NCBI GenBank assembly: GCA_020091685.1
Contig: CM034595.1
Span: 38,964,900-39,028,899, forward strand
Direction of reading: 5' to 3'
Source: Lutjanus erythropterus
Taxonomy: Eukaryota > Chordata > Actinopteri > Lutjaniformes > Lutjanidae
DNA: 64,000 nt
Made by a program: the position numbers and the translations under genes. Positions 1 to 12,100 of this stretch are shown piece by piece. The notes beneath the pieces are model-generated. The model ran no database searches and was not told the origin of the DNA. It worked only from the letters and a program-made list of their open reading frames with translations. Position 1 is the first letter of the stretch. Each line of letters begins with the position of its first letter.

Positions 1-515
1 TCAGAAAAATGTGACTTTTCCTCCATTCAGAATATTATTTCTCATGGCTGTTTTTCCCTGTGTGGTAAAATAACTCATACAGTTTCATTTTGACTTGAGT
101 TATTAAAATTGCACCAAAAAGGTGTCTTCATATCACAGAGAAATCTAACTTTCTCCAGTTGGATTTAAATGAGAAATTTCTCATCACAATTTTTCCTTCT
201 GTGGTTAGACACCTCCGTTTCATCTTGACTTATTAAACTGCATATTAAAAGGAGCTGCATATCAAAGATTTTTTTTTCCATTTTGATTTAAATGAAAGAG
301 TGAGATTTCTCATTGCTGTTTTTCCCTGCTAAATAAGTAAGTTTCAGCTTGACTTGACGTATTAAATTGGACCTCATATGACAGAGACATTTTACTTTTT
401 CTCCCTCTGGATTCAAATCAGAAAGTATGATTTCTCATTGCTGTTCTTCCCTGTGTGGCTAAACAAGTCACAGAGTTTCATCTTGACTTATTAAATTGCA
501 CCTTAATTTGAAATT
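1..515. repeat. Degenerate tandem repeat, about 125-140 bp period
   Basis: Units begin with ATTTCTCAT(tg)GCTGTTTTTCCCTG at 37, 176, 305 and 430. Each then carries a GTTTCATCTTGACTTATTAAA-type block and a CTCC(A/C)..TGGATT(T/C)AAAT block. Unit lengths are 139, 129 and 125 bp, and the fourth breaks off at about 510. Bases 1-36 match the end of a preceding unit, so the array continues past the left edge. Confidence 0.8.
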
Positions 516-1670
516 CTCATGACTGCCTGCAGACTCAGCTTTTGTGTTTTCAGTTGGTCTAAAATGTGCAAGAGGTGAATTGTTTCTTGGTTTTTGGTTT
601 CACTATTAGTTCTCGATGTTGCAGCTGTTATGCAAAGAGGAGGAGAGTTCTGCTGAGAGCTGAAATATTATTGAGAAACATTTCCATGTGTGATCAGTTT
701 TTTTTTAATCTGCTTCATTTAAATGGCAAATGGAGCAGAAACTCTTGTTCTGCGCTGGTCTGCTCTCTTGTGGGAAAAGGTGCAGCCGCTGTCGGGAAGA
801 AATTACATTTCGTTGCTGGAAATTTCATAATTTTACAAGTCAAATAATGTGGTTTTTGTGGGATTTGAACACAATTATGAGGATTTGCTTTCGCTCAAGT
901 GTGAGTTTTGCCGTCAAAATGAGGATGCAGACTGTGTTTGAAGCAAATAGCTTTCTTTTAATGAGTCAGGAGTCATTTAATCATTTTAAGAGCATTTTCT
1001 TGAAGGTTTCATAACAAGAAAGACAGTTTTTATAGTTTATTTAAATAGGAAGGCCCTGTTGAGATACAGTATCTCTTCTGCAAGGGAGTCTTGGTGAGGA
1101 TGGGAAGCAAAACATAAAATGTTTAATTTAAAATAAATATACAGCAGAACAAGAAACAAGAATGTCAGTTCTTATCTTTTATTAAACCAGGAAGGTCCCA
1201 CTGAGTTCAAAATGTCTTCCGCCAGGGAATCCTGAGCAAAAACATAAAACATTGAAACATAAAACAAGAAAAAGCAACAGAACAAGAAGAAACCAGAAAG
1301 TGTGATTTGCGCGAGCTCGAGAAACAAACTGACTATTAATATGAAGATATAATGAGGCTCCTGACTGATTAAACTCAGTGTTTTTGCCAGTATGTGGTTC
1401 CTATAATGGATCACAACGTTTAAATGTTTTAAAATCACTCTTTGTCGGTGGTCAGAGGTGGTTTCAGTTCATCTCTTCGTGTCATTTCTTGCTCCTGTTT
1501 GGAGGAGAAGTCGTTAGCTGTGACTGGAGCCAGTTGGATGTGAAATAATTTTCTTTCTTGCGGCTGCAGAAGAATTCACAGAGTGTGGTCACTGAAGATC
1601 TGCTGCTGCTGCTGCTTTCCGCTCGCCTGCGTGGGACGAGCAGCATGTTTGTCCCTGTGTGGATATCTGC

Positions 1671-1672
<2 letters not shown>
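516..1672. other. Non-coding 5' flank; two minus-strand retroelement-tail copies
   Basis: No gene was recognised. Two related copies of a dispersed repeat lie at about 1033-1100 and 1170-1236. They share AGGAAGG(C/T)CC..TGAG and CTTC(T/C)GC(A/C)AGGGA(G/A)TC. A third, in opposite orientation at 33705-33785, ends in GGTTAAATAAAGG like a LINE 3' tail. The remainder is AT-rich and featureless. Confidence 0.5.

Positions 1673-1673
<1 letters not shown>

Positions 1674-1710
<37 letters not shown>
1674..1710 (+). repeat. (TG)n microsatellite
   Basis: Uninterrupted TG dinucleotides upstream of prdm1. It faces a (CA)n array about 100 bp downstream in inverted arrangement. Confidence 0.97.
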
Positions 1711-1711
<1 letters not shown>

Positions 1712-1812
1712 TTGGGTGGGATCTCGTTTGAAGTTTTGTTTGCGCTGCTGTGGCCCCCCAAATGGAAAAGTTTTGGCGCTCCCTTCCTCATCGGCCCCCC
1801 TCATCCATTACC

Positions 1813-1861
<49 letters not shown>
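1813..1861 (+). repeat. (CA)n microsatellite
   Basis: About 24 CA units. With the TG array at 1674-1710 it can form an inverted pair. Frames running through it give only Thr-His or Cys-Val runs. Confidence 0.97.
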
Positions 1862-1864
<3 letters not shown>

Positions 1865-1999
1865 GGGAGTCGGGATGATTTGCCGGTTCCGCTGCAGTGC
1901 CACTCTGCTTCCAATTTTAGCTTCATTCAGACACAGACAGCATTTCCTTCCTCTGTCTTCAACCTCAGGAAGAGACGGAGGAGGGGGGACGTGGAGGGA

Positions 2000-2840
2000 G
2001 GACACAGAAGAGATTTTAGGTTTATAATCCCACAACATTGTTGAATTACAGTTTTTATTGTCTTTCTGCGTAAAAAAAGTTGTCAATTAAAGAGAAGAGG
2101 ACAAAAAGACTGCAAAGGACACATGAAAAGTTAATTTGCTTCACAGAGAAAACAACTAAGAGGACACAAAGAGAAACTTGTCTAAACCCTTCAGATAAAC
2201 AGACTTAATATTAATAATAAAATTAATCTGTACAGCACAGCATTTGATGGAAAATATTGGGAGTTTGATTTTCTTATTTTCTGAAGAATAAAATGATTAA
2301 ACATCAGTTAAATTCTCGATATAATTAAGGATTTACATCACTGTGACGGAGTTTGCTTTTATTTTATGGCTCTGTGCGAGACACGTGTTGAGTTCCTCTA
2401 TCAGTTCCTCTTAATTCTCCGTTGATCAAAGTCTTATCTCGGCCTGACTCAGAGTCAATGTTACCTTGTGGTTTGTGTAGACAGGAAAAAGAAAAGATCA
2501 GTGACAAATCAATCAGTGAAATTAATTACGGAGCTCGGAAACGTAAACAGATGATATTTCTTATCACGTCTGAGGATAAAAGTGAGAAGAGAAGGTTAAA
2601 ACAAAATCAAATAAATGGATAAATAAGAGAAGGACACTTTGACGCTGCAGGGTTTGGATGTTGTTTGGCCAAAAGTACCCAGATTATAATATTAGGATCA
2701 TTATCATATTAAAGTAGGCCTAACTATGACTGAATGGAGGTTTTTATTTATTCTCTAATTGCTTCCCAAATTAGTTCATGTTTTCTGTAAATAACTGACG
2801 AGACAAACTGTTTCCTGTCTGTTTCTAAGTGTGTGCATCA
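2000..2840. other. AT-rich upstream sequence, no gene seen
   Basis: AT-rich 5' flank or upstream intron of prdm1. No exon, repeat family or promoter motif could be supported. Confidence 0.4.
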
Positions 2841-2841
2841 A

Positions 2842-2844
<3 letters not shown>

Positions 2845-2881
<37 letters not shown>
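2845..2881 (+). repeat. (TG)n microsatellite
   Basis: About 18 TG units upstream of the first visible prdm1 exon. Confidence 0.97.
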
Positions 2882-2882
<1 letters not shown>

Positions 2883-2934
2883 CAGCAGCGTTAGTCAGAC
2901 CCCCCCTCCTCACTGAGTCAGCCCACATAATAAT

Positions 2935-3330
2935 CAGAGCTCTTCCTCTCTTCTTTCTCTCCCTCCTCATCCCTTCATCCCTCCGTCTTTGTCTTTATCG
3001 CCTCTTATCCCATAATCCTTTTCTTTCTTTTTCCTCTTTTTTTTATCTTTTTCCTCCCACATCTCCTTTTTTTACTGACTTCACTTATCATTTTTCCACT
3101 TAGTCCAGGGCCTCTGTCTCTCCTTTCATGTTTTTCTTTCTTTTTTCCTTCATTTTTTAACCAGTTTTCTTGCCATCTTTCCCATCTAACATCTCTCTTT
3201 TTTCCGTGCTTCCTTCTGCCTTTCCTTTTTTGATGTTCCACTTTCTCCTTCTTTCTTTTTCTCCTTATCTTTTCTTCTTTTTTTTCCCCTCTTCCCTCAC
3301 TCTTTTTTATTCTTTCCATGAAATCTTTTG
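2935..3330 (+). repeat. Long polypyrimidine tract upstream of prdm1 exon
   Basis: Nearly 400 bp made largely of C and T on the + strand (CTTTCTTTTTCCTC-type). It ends about 110 nt before the acceptor at 3440. The Lys/Arg/Glu-rich minus-strand frame through it is low-complexity, not a gene. Confidence 0.8.
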
Positions 3331-3440
3331 AAAGTTCAACAGTCCACTTGCAGTTTTCTGAGTTTTCATTGGTGGAAATGTTTAAATAAGCGATATTAGA
3401 AATAAAAAAATCTTTCTTTTTCTCTTTCTGTGCCACCCAG

Positions 3441-3770
3441 GCGACCTCTCATAGCTCGGCCATGTTGACCAGTGAGGGGGCGCACACCATGGAGCAGGAC
3501 GACACGCAACACAAGGCCAAGATGGCTTCCACCGCCACCAGCGCCGGCTCGGACGGAGCTGAGACGACGGCGGACACAGACATTGACATGGAGATGGACG
3601 TGGAGGAGGCAGACATGACCCGATGGACGGAGGCAGAGTTCGAGGAGAAGTGCACATACATCGTCAAAGACACGGCATGGGAGGCGGGGCCAGACAGTGA
3701 CATCATGACCAGAGCTGAGGCATCGCTGCCCCGAAATCTGGCCTTTAAACACCCGTCTGACAGCAAGGAG
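3441..3770 (+). CDS. prdm1a: prdm1 first visible coding exon, acidic N-terminus
   Basis: The acceptor CAG at 3438-3440 follows a good pyrimidine tract, and the donor GTCAGA starts at 3771. The exon ends in phase 0 after a Glu codon. From the ATG at 3462 it encodes residues 1-103. These include an Asp/Glu-rich run (about 37-51), the family signature [10 protein letters not shown], and the start of the PR domain ([10 protein letters not shown], 84-93). Translation is also open, in frame, from 3441 to 3461, so an upstream exon could add residues as exon 1 does in the long human isoform. The internal ATG at 3489 (caccATGg) is a plausible alternative start. Confidence 0.9.
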
Positions 3771-3958
3771 GTCAGACTGAGACACACACACACACAGACT
3801 CATTGGCAGACATGCAAACTTTCTCTCTAGTCTCAGTTTTTCACACACACTCAGGCGGAGAAAGCCATCTGCACACACACATGAGTCAGATGTCGGTCAT
3901 GTAATGAAGAGGGGGTCGTGTCTCGTCGTAAAAAACACACACACATTACAGAGAAGAA

Positions 3959-4006
<48 letters not shown>

Positions 4007-5649
4007 TGGGTGTGTGAAACGCCTGAAGCAGAATTTACGCAGACACAGACACACACATTGTAACTATAGCTGCTTCTTTACACTGCGACTTTATCAGCTC
4101 AGATCCATCCATTAAAACACACTCATCATTTGAGGAAATTATGATGCCCTTATCCCAAGAGAGTGAGTGTGTGTGTGTATCAGATCTCACACACTTCCTC
4201 TTTATTTCTACTACCTGCAGTGCCTGTCTGTGCTGGCAGGGGGCAGCATTCAGCATCTGAACAAACACAAACGGCTTCTTTCTGCTGATCTTCAAACTGC
4301 TCAGTGACATTTAACAAGGTTATAATGTGAACTTTAACCCCTCAGATGCTTCATATGTTGAATCAGATCAGTGATCTGTGAGCTTTGTGTTCTTTAATCA
4401 TGATAATCACCAACAGTAACATATCTTGGCCTGCTTTTATCGGGCAGGAAAATTTGATTTGCATGACACGTTCCCCACTTTAAATCTTTTATCAAGTCGC
4501 CAAAAGTCATCTTGTGACTTCTTGACGAGCCCTGAACAGATAAAGCTTTAGTAACTGATCAAACTGGGGGTGAAAAAGTCAAAATGTCAAAACGGCAGAG
4601 GTTGACACTGAGGTTAGCAGTGAGGTGTTGCACATGAACAAAATGACTCTTTGAAAAGTGAAAAACAGAACGTGTTGAGCTTCTGAAAGTTGAAAAGTTA
4701 TAAATTTGCATTTGGAAGTTCAAACTTTGATTGGGAGTTAAAATTTTCATCTTCTCACAGCTGTCAGAAGACTGATTAGTTACTAATAATAATATCAAAC
4801 AATCAAATACATGATCAAGAGATTAAAAATGATAATTTGTTGTCCATTTCTACTAAGCAGGATCAGTAGATCTCCTGCTGCAGTGGTGGATCTGTGCTGC
4901 GTTTTTTGACGAAAAACTTTATTTTCCAGTAATTCTGATCATTTTTCAAGCAATAATGTCAAACATTTGCTGGTTCCAGCTCCTTACATGTGAGGATTTG
5001 CTGCTTTTCTTTGTCATTTATGACATTAACTGTTGGTTTGAACAAAAAAAAAAAAAAAAAGCAATTTGACGTCACTTTGAGATCTGGGAAATTGTGATAA
5101 GCATTTTTCACTTTCTTGTGACATTTTACAGACTAAAGCATTAATCGTGAGAAAAAAAGGCAGATTAATCGATAATGACGATAATCGTCATTTGCAGCCT
5201 TGAAAAAAGTGCATGACTGCAGGTCAAAGGTCGTGGCTTTAGCCATTTTGACAGCTTGTGAGTTTGTCTGTAAAGGGGTGTGATCGTATAGATTTTCTCA
5301 TCATGGCTTTATCAACAGGAAATGTGAGGAAAGAACCAGAGAAAGAGAAGTGTGTTTTGTGTATGAGCTGATAGGATATCAGCTAATATTTATCTGGAGC
5401 GTGAGAGGAAGAAGGGAAAGGCTGAGGATGAGGAAACTGTTGCTCTGATCAAAGAAGACTGAGTTTTGGTTCGAGAGAGAGAGGGCGTTGTAAAAGTGTG
5501 TTAATCAGTCAAAAAACTCTTACAGACACACTCATGTGAACACACACACTAGTGTTTGGTCCAATAGAGGGAAAGGGGGAAGGGGGGATTTCCCATGTCA
5601 CCAGGGGTTTGGGAAAGATGTCTGTTTGTGTGGGTTATGCATGAACAAA

Positions 5650-5717
<68 letters not shown>

Positions 5718-7269
5718 CCTGTCGTCTCGTCGCCACATAATCCTTCTCTTTTCTCTTCTTCTTCCTCCTGCTCCTCCCATTTTTTGTTCTTTGATTGAAT
5801 AAGACGAGAAAAAAAGGAGAAACAGAAGTTTTTTTTTTCTTTGTGTGGATGCCCCCCCCCGCCTCCGAAGTGTCTGAGGTGGCAGCACTTTTGGTTTGAT
5901 GTGGCAAAAGAGCGGAGGTGTGACGAGGCGGAGAGAGAAAAAGATATGAAAGAAGATATTTTACAGTTGTTCTCCAGCCGCACGTACACGCTCACACACA
6001 CTCCACCTGAACCGAGGTGTGCAGTCGGCTCATTAATCATCGTCTGTGTTGACAGCTGGTAGCTTGCGTGTGTCTGTGAGTCTAGATTTGTACATACAAT
6101 AAGATTTAATTAGACTTAATGACACCTATCACTGATGGAAGTGCACAACAGCGTGAAAAAAAACACACACACTCCACTTTTTCGGCAAGCCACGTGGTCA
6201 AAAGATCCTTACGTGTTTACGTGCAAAATTCCTGCATCTTCACAAGTTACAATCTGAGTTGTAAAAATATTAAATGTGAGTTTACAGATGCAAATTTTCC
6301 GCTATAATCTATAAGTATTTCTTTCCTGCTTGAAGTAATTTTAGGTGGTATTGTGTGCTTATTTTTGCTTAAGAAAAATTTTAAATCTTAAATCCTGCAG
6401 ATTTTCATTCTGGATCACAAACAGCCCTGCGATGAACTGGCGACTTGAGGAGTTGAAATACATGCACTTTAGCTTTAAACATCAAATTTTGAAGTTTGAA
6501 AATATCAAAAATTTATTCTGCATCCTTAATAACCACCAACATCCCTCCATTTTTTTTCAAATCAGCCAAGCAGTTGCTGAAATATAATTATTCATTTGAG
6601 CATCCAGCAGTTTCTAAATGCTGAACTCACGGTACTCAACATTTCTGGGTTCACCTTTCTGACAAGTAGACTGCTGGTAATCAGACCAGTTTGCTGTAAA
6701 ATTGTAACTAATGTTCTGTTACAAGGATGTTAATGACATCAAAAGAACAAAGAATTAAGTTTAAATGCATTTGAATTTCCAAGTAAGGCTGTAAAAATGA
6801 CAGATCAAGACGCTAAAATTTAGTGTGTATAGATCAGCAGACTTCATACGATCAAAACATCTCACACAACCCACTTCAAAGCCCTCTTCGATCATTTGTC
6901 TGACCCGTCTGTGTGTGCGTGTCTTTGTGCAGGTGGTCGGCGTTTGCAGCAGGGAGTACATCCCCAAAGGAACTCGCTTCGGCCCCCTGGTGGGCGAGAT
7001 CTACACGGCCGACAGCGTCCCCAAAGACGCCAACCGCAAGTACTTCTGGAGGGTGAGTATATACACACACACACACACACACACAGTCACACACACACAC
7101 TTCCTCAGAAGCCGGAGGGACCCCTTCCTGTGACGTCACACTCGTCTAAAGTCAGTCAGTGGAACAGGAAACTGGGCTCGCTGTTTTTCTGTGTGTGTGT
7201 TTGTAAGAGAAATGGGGATGTGATGTCACCTTTACACAAATAACATGTCACACTGTGGTTCCTGTAAGT

Positions 7270-7318
<49 letters not shown>

Positions 7319-7403
7319 ATTCAGCAGAATACACTCCATCACTACCGGTAACTGAGAGTGAGCACACACGCTCACAAACCACCTACCTGACCAACGCCTA
7401 CAC

Positions 7404-7463
<60 letters not shown>

Positions 7464-8999
7464 ACTTGCATGAAAAGAAAGATTCACTGTGCGCAAAACC
7501 ACAAGTCAGAGTCAGAGTCAGTAAGGTGTTCCATTGATGCTCATATCTCACTTTCTCACACACACACACACACACACACAGAGAGAGAAACGAGTGATTG
7601 AGATAGTGACAGAGACAGACAGAGAGGGGGAGGAGAGACAGAAAATGAGTTGGTCCTTCCTTTCTCTTTTCAATATAAAAGAGGACCTCCTCCTACACGG
7701 CGCTTTGTCTGTCTCTGTACGTTCGTCCGTCTGAAGGAGGCGAAGGTGAAGAGAGGAACATGGTGAGGAATGAAATGAAGGAGGGACGCAGAGAGGGATA
7801 AGAGAAGAAGTAAGATGGTTTCGAAGTAGTCTGATTTTTATTAAAACTGGTTAGAAAGCTAACTAGTTACTTTTTTTTAGTACTTTTTGACTTTTTGAAT
7901 TAATTGATTATAGTTACTTAGTCTGTGAAACTCTTATTTTTGACTTATTTAGTTCATTACTTACTCATTTAGTTGCATTTTTAAGTGGTTACTTACTCAT
8001 TTTGCTGAGGGTCTTAGTCAGTTTGTTATTATTATTTAAATTGTTACATATTTACCTTGTGATCTTCTTACTCATTTACATGCGTATTTAGTCGCTGTTG
8101 TGGTTTGTCATTCACTTAGATTTTAAGTCAGTTTCTTCAGTTAAGTTGTCAAGAGGAAGTTAATGAAGGAAGGGGGGAAAGAGAGGGTTTTACATATCAT
8201 TTATTTCAAAAAGAACTTTCACATTTTCATTTAGTTAATTAGTTATTATTGTTGAATTAATGTTAAACACCTGTTGTTAAGACATCTATGCCATCCATTT
8301 TCAAAAGCAAGAGAAATAAGGACAGAAAGTCACAGAATTAACAGTAAAAATAAAAAGAATTAACTACAATAAATTCAGCTATTTAAACAAAATAGATTAT
8401 TATTTCACAAAAATCTTACTAATATGTTTTTTCCTCCTCTCTTCCCTCCATCTCTCCAGATCTACGTGGACGAGGAGTTCCATCACTTCGTGGATGGCCT
8501 GGATGAGACCCGCTCTAACTGGATGCGGTACGTGAACCCGGCCCACTCGGCGGCAGAGCAGAACCTGGCGGCGTGTCAGAATGGCATGGAGATTTACTTC
8601 TACACGGTGAAGCCTGTGCCGGCCGGCGCCGAGCTGCTCGTCTGGTACTGCCACGACTTCGCCCGACGCCTCCACTACCCGCCATCCGGAGAGCTGATGA
8701 TGCAGAAACTTAGTAAGTTTTTACTTATTTATTTTTTTTCTCTCCAGGAAACATAAAATAAAATGTGTTGTATGTTCTTCACATTCAATGGAAGTCCGCA
8801 GACTTTTATTGTGAAAGAACAGGCTATTTTATTAAATGTCCGATGCTCTGAGCTGCTATCATAAAAATCCTAAAATCAATAGGCAATGTAGGTGTGTGTC
8901 TGTGTGTCTTCAGCGTGTCCTGTCGCCGCTCTTAAAGCCTAACAGTGTCTTTGAGTGTAGCGGTGTCTCCTTCCTCTCTGAACGTTAGCCTGTCATTAT

Positions 9000-9050
<51 letters not shown>

Positions 9051-9104
9051 ATACACAAGAGTACAAGACCAACAACCTTTCATCTCTGTCAGTGCCATCG
9101 TAGT

Positions 9105-9148
<44 letters not shown>

Positions 9149-12100
9149 CAGTGACAGTGTAATTACACAGACAGGGGGATATGGCCCCTAATGCCACAGT
9201 CTTACACACTTAAAGACCCGCTTTTAACATGAAAGCCCGCACTCACACACACAACCTTGCTCAACCTCAATAAAAGAAGCGGAGACAGTGTGTATTTGCA
9301 TGACTGCATGTGTCTTCTGTGACCTTTTTATGAGAAAAAGTCAGATTACTTCATCCTCATAGAGAAACACGCAAAAGGTACAGTCAAAAGTATTCATCTT
9401 TATAAAATATTACATATTTTGTCTCACGAGTTTACTTTTATTAACTGTTAATGTCAACCCAAAACCTGAGTCTAAACCTGTAAACTAAACACAGACTTGG
9501 CCACAAAGCACTAAAATTCATCCCAGCCACAGCGGACTAACTGCACTTATCCACTTTCAGTTGAGCTGATCAAAGAGAAAGCGAGCTAAGAGGGAAACAA
9601 AGAAAGAGAGTGGGAGCTCAGGGGTTTCCAGGTGTGTCTGCAGGGCTAATAGCAGAGTTAAGGTGGCAGAGGAACCAGCAGACTCAGCCTGGCCGACTCC
9701 ACTGCCCAGGAAAAATGCGCATGACCTGGGGGACAGAGGCAGGAGGTACCCTCGGCCCCTCCTGTCCACCCCCGCTCCCCTCTCTAAAGCCTGTGTGTGT
9801 GTACAGTATATGTGTTGTCTTTAATTAGCGTCCTCTGTCATTTAGCCCCACAGGCTCCTGTTGACCTGCCACTGACATCAATACTGATGTTTTACCTGCA
9901 GCAGACACTTACCTGCACTGAAATCACAAGGCAAAATGTGTGTACAGATCCCTGCAAAAATCACACCACGTCATTTTAATGTTTTTAAATGACAATAAGA
10001 ATAATTACCTAAAAACGATTCCTTCTAATATCACACATCATATCACAATTGCAATATTGTAGATATTTTTTCAACATCGTTCAGCCCTAACCTGTACTAC
10101 TAACCTGTACAGCTTGAAGTTTCTGCTTAGTTTTTTTTTTTTTGTACTCCGTTCGATGAGCATACGTTCCTAAAATGAGTGCAAGATTTGACTGTTGCTG
10201 GGGCCCACTGGAGTTTTAGCTCAGAAATAATCTCATCGGCTGAGTAAAACCAAGAAAACCACAATCTGTTTGACTGAGTAACGTTAAACTGAAACCCACT
10301 TACAAGGGCAAAAGGTAAAAGAAGAGGAAACTGCTCTGATGAATCCATGTAGTCCTGCAACTGACTGATAAAATGCTCTCCTTAGTTTTCCTGAACCGAT
10401 TTGAATCCTGCTGGTTTCCATGTTTCTGTTTGTTTTGTCTGAGGAGGTCCATTAAGTGATTAACATATCAGAGAAAGCTCATTAGACTTAAACTTTTGAA
10501 GAGGATGCATCTCCTTTGTGGTCTGGCATTTTTAAAATTACTCTCTGGGCCCTTTTGCACCAAATTAACCCTGGTTCTTGAACTGGTTCTGTTCAAGAAC
10601 TTTGTTGCTATCTGCCACTTTTTAGTGGAACCATTGTAATCAAGGATGTCATGACTAGAGATGCTAATAATTAAACATTAACTGATTAAATATAAATTTA
10701 ACTGATTAAAAAATGTATTAATCAATATTTGCTCCTCATTTGACATTGATTTGTCCTACAGAGTTATTTCTTCAATAAGGAAACTTAAACTTAAAATGAG
10801 AAAAAAAAAACAGAAAAAGAGGGGAAAAAACACATCCTATATGACACGCAAACTTCCCAATGAAAACCTGGTATTTTTGGGTTCCAGCTGAGAACAGCTG
10901 AGGTTCCAAACCAATTTATTTTTGGTGGAAACATTCAAAACCTCTCTGTGCCCCAGGTGAGGTACTAGACTTGCTGGTCCAAACCCAGAGACAGCTTGGA
11001 TCTTACTCTTGTCATGTTTTTCGTTCTCATTTTGCCTCTTTCCAGTGCAGCCATAGCAAAACTAGACGTGCGTGTTGACATCTGTGTGTATGTGTGTGTG
11101 TGTGGGTGTGTGTGTGTGCAAAATGACGTGGCCTCACGCCTGCACTTTCTCCTCTCTCCTCGTCTCTCAGTTTTTTGTCGCCGTCACTGAGCATTCTTTA
11201 AGTGTTAGCACTTGAAAGCACCTGTCAGCCATGTGTATGTGTGTGTGTGTGTGTGTTGTGTTTGAAGACGCTCTGCTCTGCTGATAAAAACACTCTCCTC
11301 TCACACACACACACACACATGCAGTCATAAGCATGACATGCCAACACATTCACACCCACTCTTTTCATCTCAAACACATGCTAGCCCACACAAACTGTGC
11401 ATGTGCATCTGTGTGTGTGTGAGAGAGAGAGTGTGTGTCGGCCATTTGCCCTGATATATTTGCCACTTGAAAGACCAGCAAGTAGGTGGAGGAGGGAGCG
11501 CTAGAGGTAGAGTCGCACCTCCCACCCCCTCTGTTGACTACTTGAACTTCCTGGCAGAAGGGCCGTGTTGACAGATTGATATCTCCAAGATGGCGTCCCT
11601 GTTTGTTTTCTGGAAAAGGGAAGGAGGGAGGAGGAGGAGGAGGAGGATGAGGAGGAGGAGGAGGAGGAAGGCTAACTGATAACCTCAATGTTTACACACT
11701 GCCGCTATACTACTGATGCAAGGGTCACCAACTGTGTGTGTGTGTGAGTGAGGGGGGAGTCAAACAAATTTCATCAATGCTGGCACTCAGGATTAACTCT
11801 GACAACCTCCATCTCTCTCAAACACACACACACTCACACACACACACACACTCTCCCCTCTGGGCGACCCCGTGGTAAAAAGTTGACTAGGCAGTAAATG
11901 AGCTTATAGCTAATACACGGCGGCGCTTTAAAGGCCCGTCTGTGGCCATTTAACAGCCGAGATGTGCTGCTAGCTGTCTACCCCGGGCTTTTAGAGTGTG
12001 TGTGTGTGAGCTCTCCTCCTAATCCACTCTTTCATCATGCGGAGGAGACAGTAGGTGTGAGTGACTGAGGAGGAAGCTCTCTAATCTAACCTCTGACCCG

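Larger units (their letters stand above)
3771..6932 (+). other. prdm1a: prdm1 intron between N-terminal and first PR-domain exons
   Basis: This 3.16-kb GT-AG intron opens with an AC run 11 nt after the donor (3782-3796) and closes with a GT-rich stretch just before the acceptor (6908-6930). It also holds (TG)n arrays at 3961-4004 and 5651-5715, and a reverse-orientation hAT-type MITE at about 4935-5203. No internal exon was recognised. Confidence 0.85.
7053..8459 (+). other. prdm1a: prdm1 intron between the two PR-domain exons
   Basis: A 1.4-kb intron. CA arrays lie at 7063-7084, 7088-7100, 7270-7318 and 7557-7580, and a TG array at 7407-7460. Unlike the previous intron, its acceptor follows an ordinary C/T-rich tract (8430-8457). 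The part from 7800 to 8420 is AT-rich and without recognisable features. Confidence 0.85.

Noticed and set aside
1658-1680. GTGGATATCTGCCTC, resembling the DICL start of the human PRDM1 exon 1
   Set aside because: The match is only four residues, lacks an adjacent ATG in a good context, and runs straight into the TG repeat.
1583-2044. 153-codon frame upstream of prdm1
   Set aside because: It runs through the TG and CA arrays, giving Cys-Val and Thr-His runs, with no domain similarity.
3005-3436. Minus-strand Lys/Arg/Glu-rich frame of 143 codons
   Set aside because: It is the reverse of a polypyrimidine tract, not a coding sequence.
5549-6040. Minus-strand frame of 163 codons
   Set aside because: It contains a long Thr-His run from the (TG)n array and lies inside a prdm1 intron.
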